Positions 13,726 to 14,140 of a stretch of DNA of 14,140 nt are shown here, piece after piece. Each line of letters begins with the position of its first letter. Positions within the stretch are counted from its first letter, which is position 1. Source of the DNA: ZC4RG20 sp964518995 (GTDB lineage Bacteria; Pseudomonadota; Gammaproteobacteria; Steroidobacterales; Rariloculaceae); assembly GCA_964518995.1 (NCBI GenBank), contig CAZFJU010000104.1, positions 1 through 14,140 on the forward strand. The letters run 5' to 3'. The position numbers and the translations under genes are program-made. The notes under the pieces are model-generated. The model did not search any database and had not been told where the DNA came from. It was given only the letters and a program-made list of their open reading frames with translations.

Positions 13726-13741
13726 CGGAGCGCGGAAGCGC
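13691..13741. repeat. REP-like inverted repeat across the DUF5996 stop codon
   Basis: Two small hairpins with GGAA loops, GCGCGC-GGAA-GCGCGC (13695-13710) and GCGC-GGAA-GCGC (13730-13741), flank the TAA at 13723-13725. In addition CGCGCTCC (13706-13713) and GGAGCGCG (13727-13734) pair across the stop codon. The unit resembles the REP palindromes of gammaproteobacteria that contain AAGCGCGCTCC, arranged head to head. It may act as a transcript end for the two convergent genes. Confidence 0.55.
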
Positions 13742-13758
13742 ATGAGGCGGCAGGCCGA

Positions 13759-14140
13759 TCAGGCGGGCTTGCGGAAGTGTAGGATGCCCCAGGCCAGGTG
13801 GCCGTTCCGACCGCCCTCGACCCAATGCCCAAGCCCCTGAATCATTCGCTCGATGTAAGCATCCGAGACAATCTCGCGCAGCTCGTCGCGCCGTGATTCG
13901 AGCTCGGCGCGCACTCGACCGTAGTGCCGGACGAGCTGGTCAAGCAAATCGGTGTAGCCCACTTCCTGCCAACCGAGCCGCTGCGCTTCGGCGCGATAGA
14001 AGCTCGGCGAGCCCAGTGAATCGAGGTGAATGCGCTCGAGCACGGGCTTCAGAACGCCGGGTGGGCAATCGTCCGCCTGCATCGGATCGGTGAAAATGAA
14101 CTCGCCGCCGGGCTTAAGCACACGGTCGATTTCTGCAAGC
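13759..14140 (-). CDS. Sarcosine/dimethylglycine N-methyltransferase, C-terminal part (partial)
   Basis: Only the last ~126 codons are in the window; the frame runs off the right edge. The visible part starts in the SAM-methyltransferase motif after the GxGxG region, IDRVLKPGGEFIFTDPMQAD, then ILL-type blocks RIHLDSLGSPSFYR, LGWQEVGYTDLLDQLVRHYG and a closing GHWVEGGRNGHLAWGILHFR. These closely follow SDMT of halophilic phototrophs such as Halorhodospira, which methylates sarcosine and dimethylglycine to glycine betaine, a compatible solute. The partner glycine/sarcosine methyltransferase would be expected just outside the window. Because the N-terminal half is missing, the exact methyltransferase subtype rests on the C-terminal similarity alone. 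It is convergent with the DUF5996 gene, with a REP-like repeat between. Confidence 0.85.
   Translation of the reverse strand, partial: LAEIDRVLKPGGEFIFTDPMQADDCPPGVLKPVLERIHLDSLGSPSFYRAEAQRLGWQEVGYTDLLDQLVRHYGRVRAELESRRDELREIVSDAYIERMIQGLGHWVEGGRNGHLAWGILHFRKPA

Noticed and set aside
1..14140. CRISPR array, tRNA, rRNA, insertion sequence or phage genes
   Set aside because: I saw no regularly spaced repeats, no tRNA-like cloverleaf, no transposase or integrase motifs and no phage structural proteins.

Overview
The window is GC-rich, densely coding DNA that reads like a gammaproteobacterial chromosome. Three gene families support this and suggest a halotolerant lineage. They are a protein with a PEP-CTERM exosortase sorting tail, the end of a sarcosine/dimethylglycine methyltransferase of the kind used for glycine betaine synthesis, and a SugE/Gdx guanidinium exporter under a guanidine-II (mini-ykkC) leader. 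The lineage is an inference; there is no rRNA, tRNA, insertion sequence, CRISPR array or phage gene in view.

Left part (1-5117). A PepSY-associated membrane protein (254-1642) is followed by a Tat-exported PhoX/DUF839 protein (1814-3202). Only 40 bp after that lies a small PEP-CTERM secreted protein (3243-3821), whose 3' end overlaps by 11 bp the convergent maltose/galactoside-type O-acetyltransferase (3811-4374, minus). Across a 170-bp divergent spacer with a perfect 12-bp palindrome lies an NADPH-dependent FMN reductase (4545-5117).

Middle (5118-9608). A GC-rich hairpin separates the reductase from the convergent sugE/gdx gene (5176-5490, minus). Upstream of sugE is a compact regulatory unit: a TATAAT promoter, then two short hairpins with ACGA tetraloops, the hallmark of the guanidine-II riboswitch. 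An 8-bp alternative pairing could connect the riboswitch linker to the region just before the sugE Shine-Dalgarno sequence. Divergent from this is a secreted helical-repeat protein ending in a TonB-C-like domain (5741-7096). It is followed by a TonB-dependent outer-membrane receptor (7257-9608), whose leader carries two inverted repeats, one terminator-like and directly before the ribosome binding site.

Right part (9609-14140). A polyphosphate-binding CHAD protein (minus) is followed by a translationally coupled pair on the same strand, a DOMON-like carbohydrate-binding-module protein and a NamZ/DUF1343 N-acetylmuramidase-family protein, sharing an ATGA overlap. A divergent DUF5996 protein (12757-13725) ends inside a REP-like inverted repeat. 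The 3' part of a glycine-betaine methyltransferase (minus) runs off the right edge.

Functional themes are outer-membrane import (receptor, TonB-C-like protein, PepSY reductase-like protein), envelope and exported proteins (PhoX, PEP-CTERM), possible wall-sugar salvage (DOMON plus NamZ), guanidine export and osmoprotection. The clearest hidden signal is the guanidine-II riboswitch. I saw no obviously new multi-gene defence or biosynthetic system.
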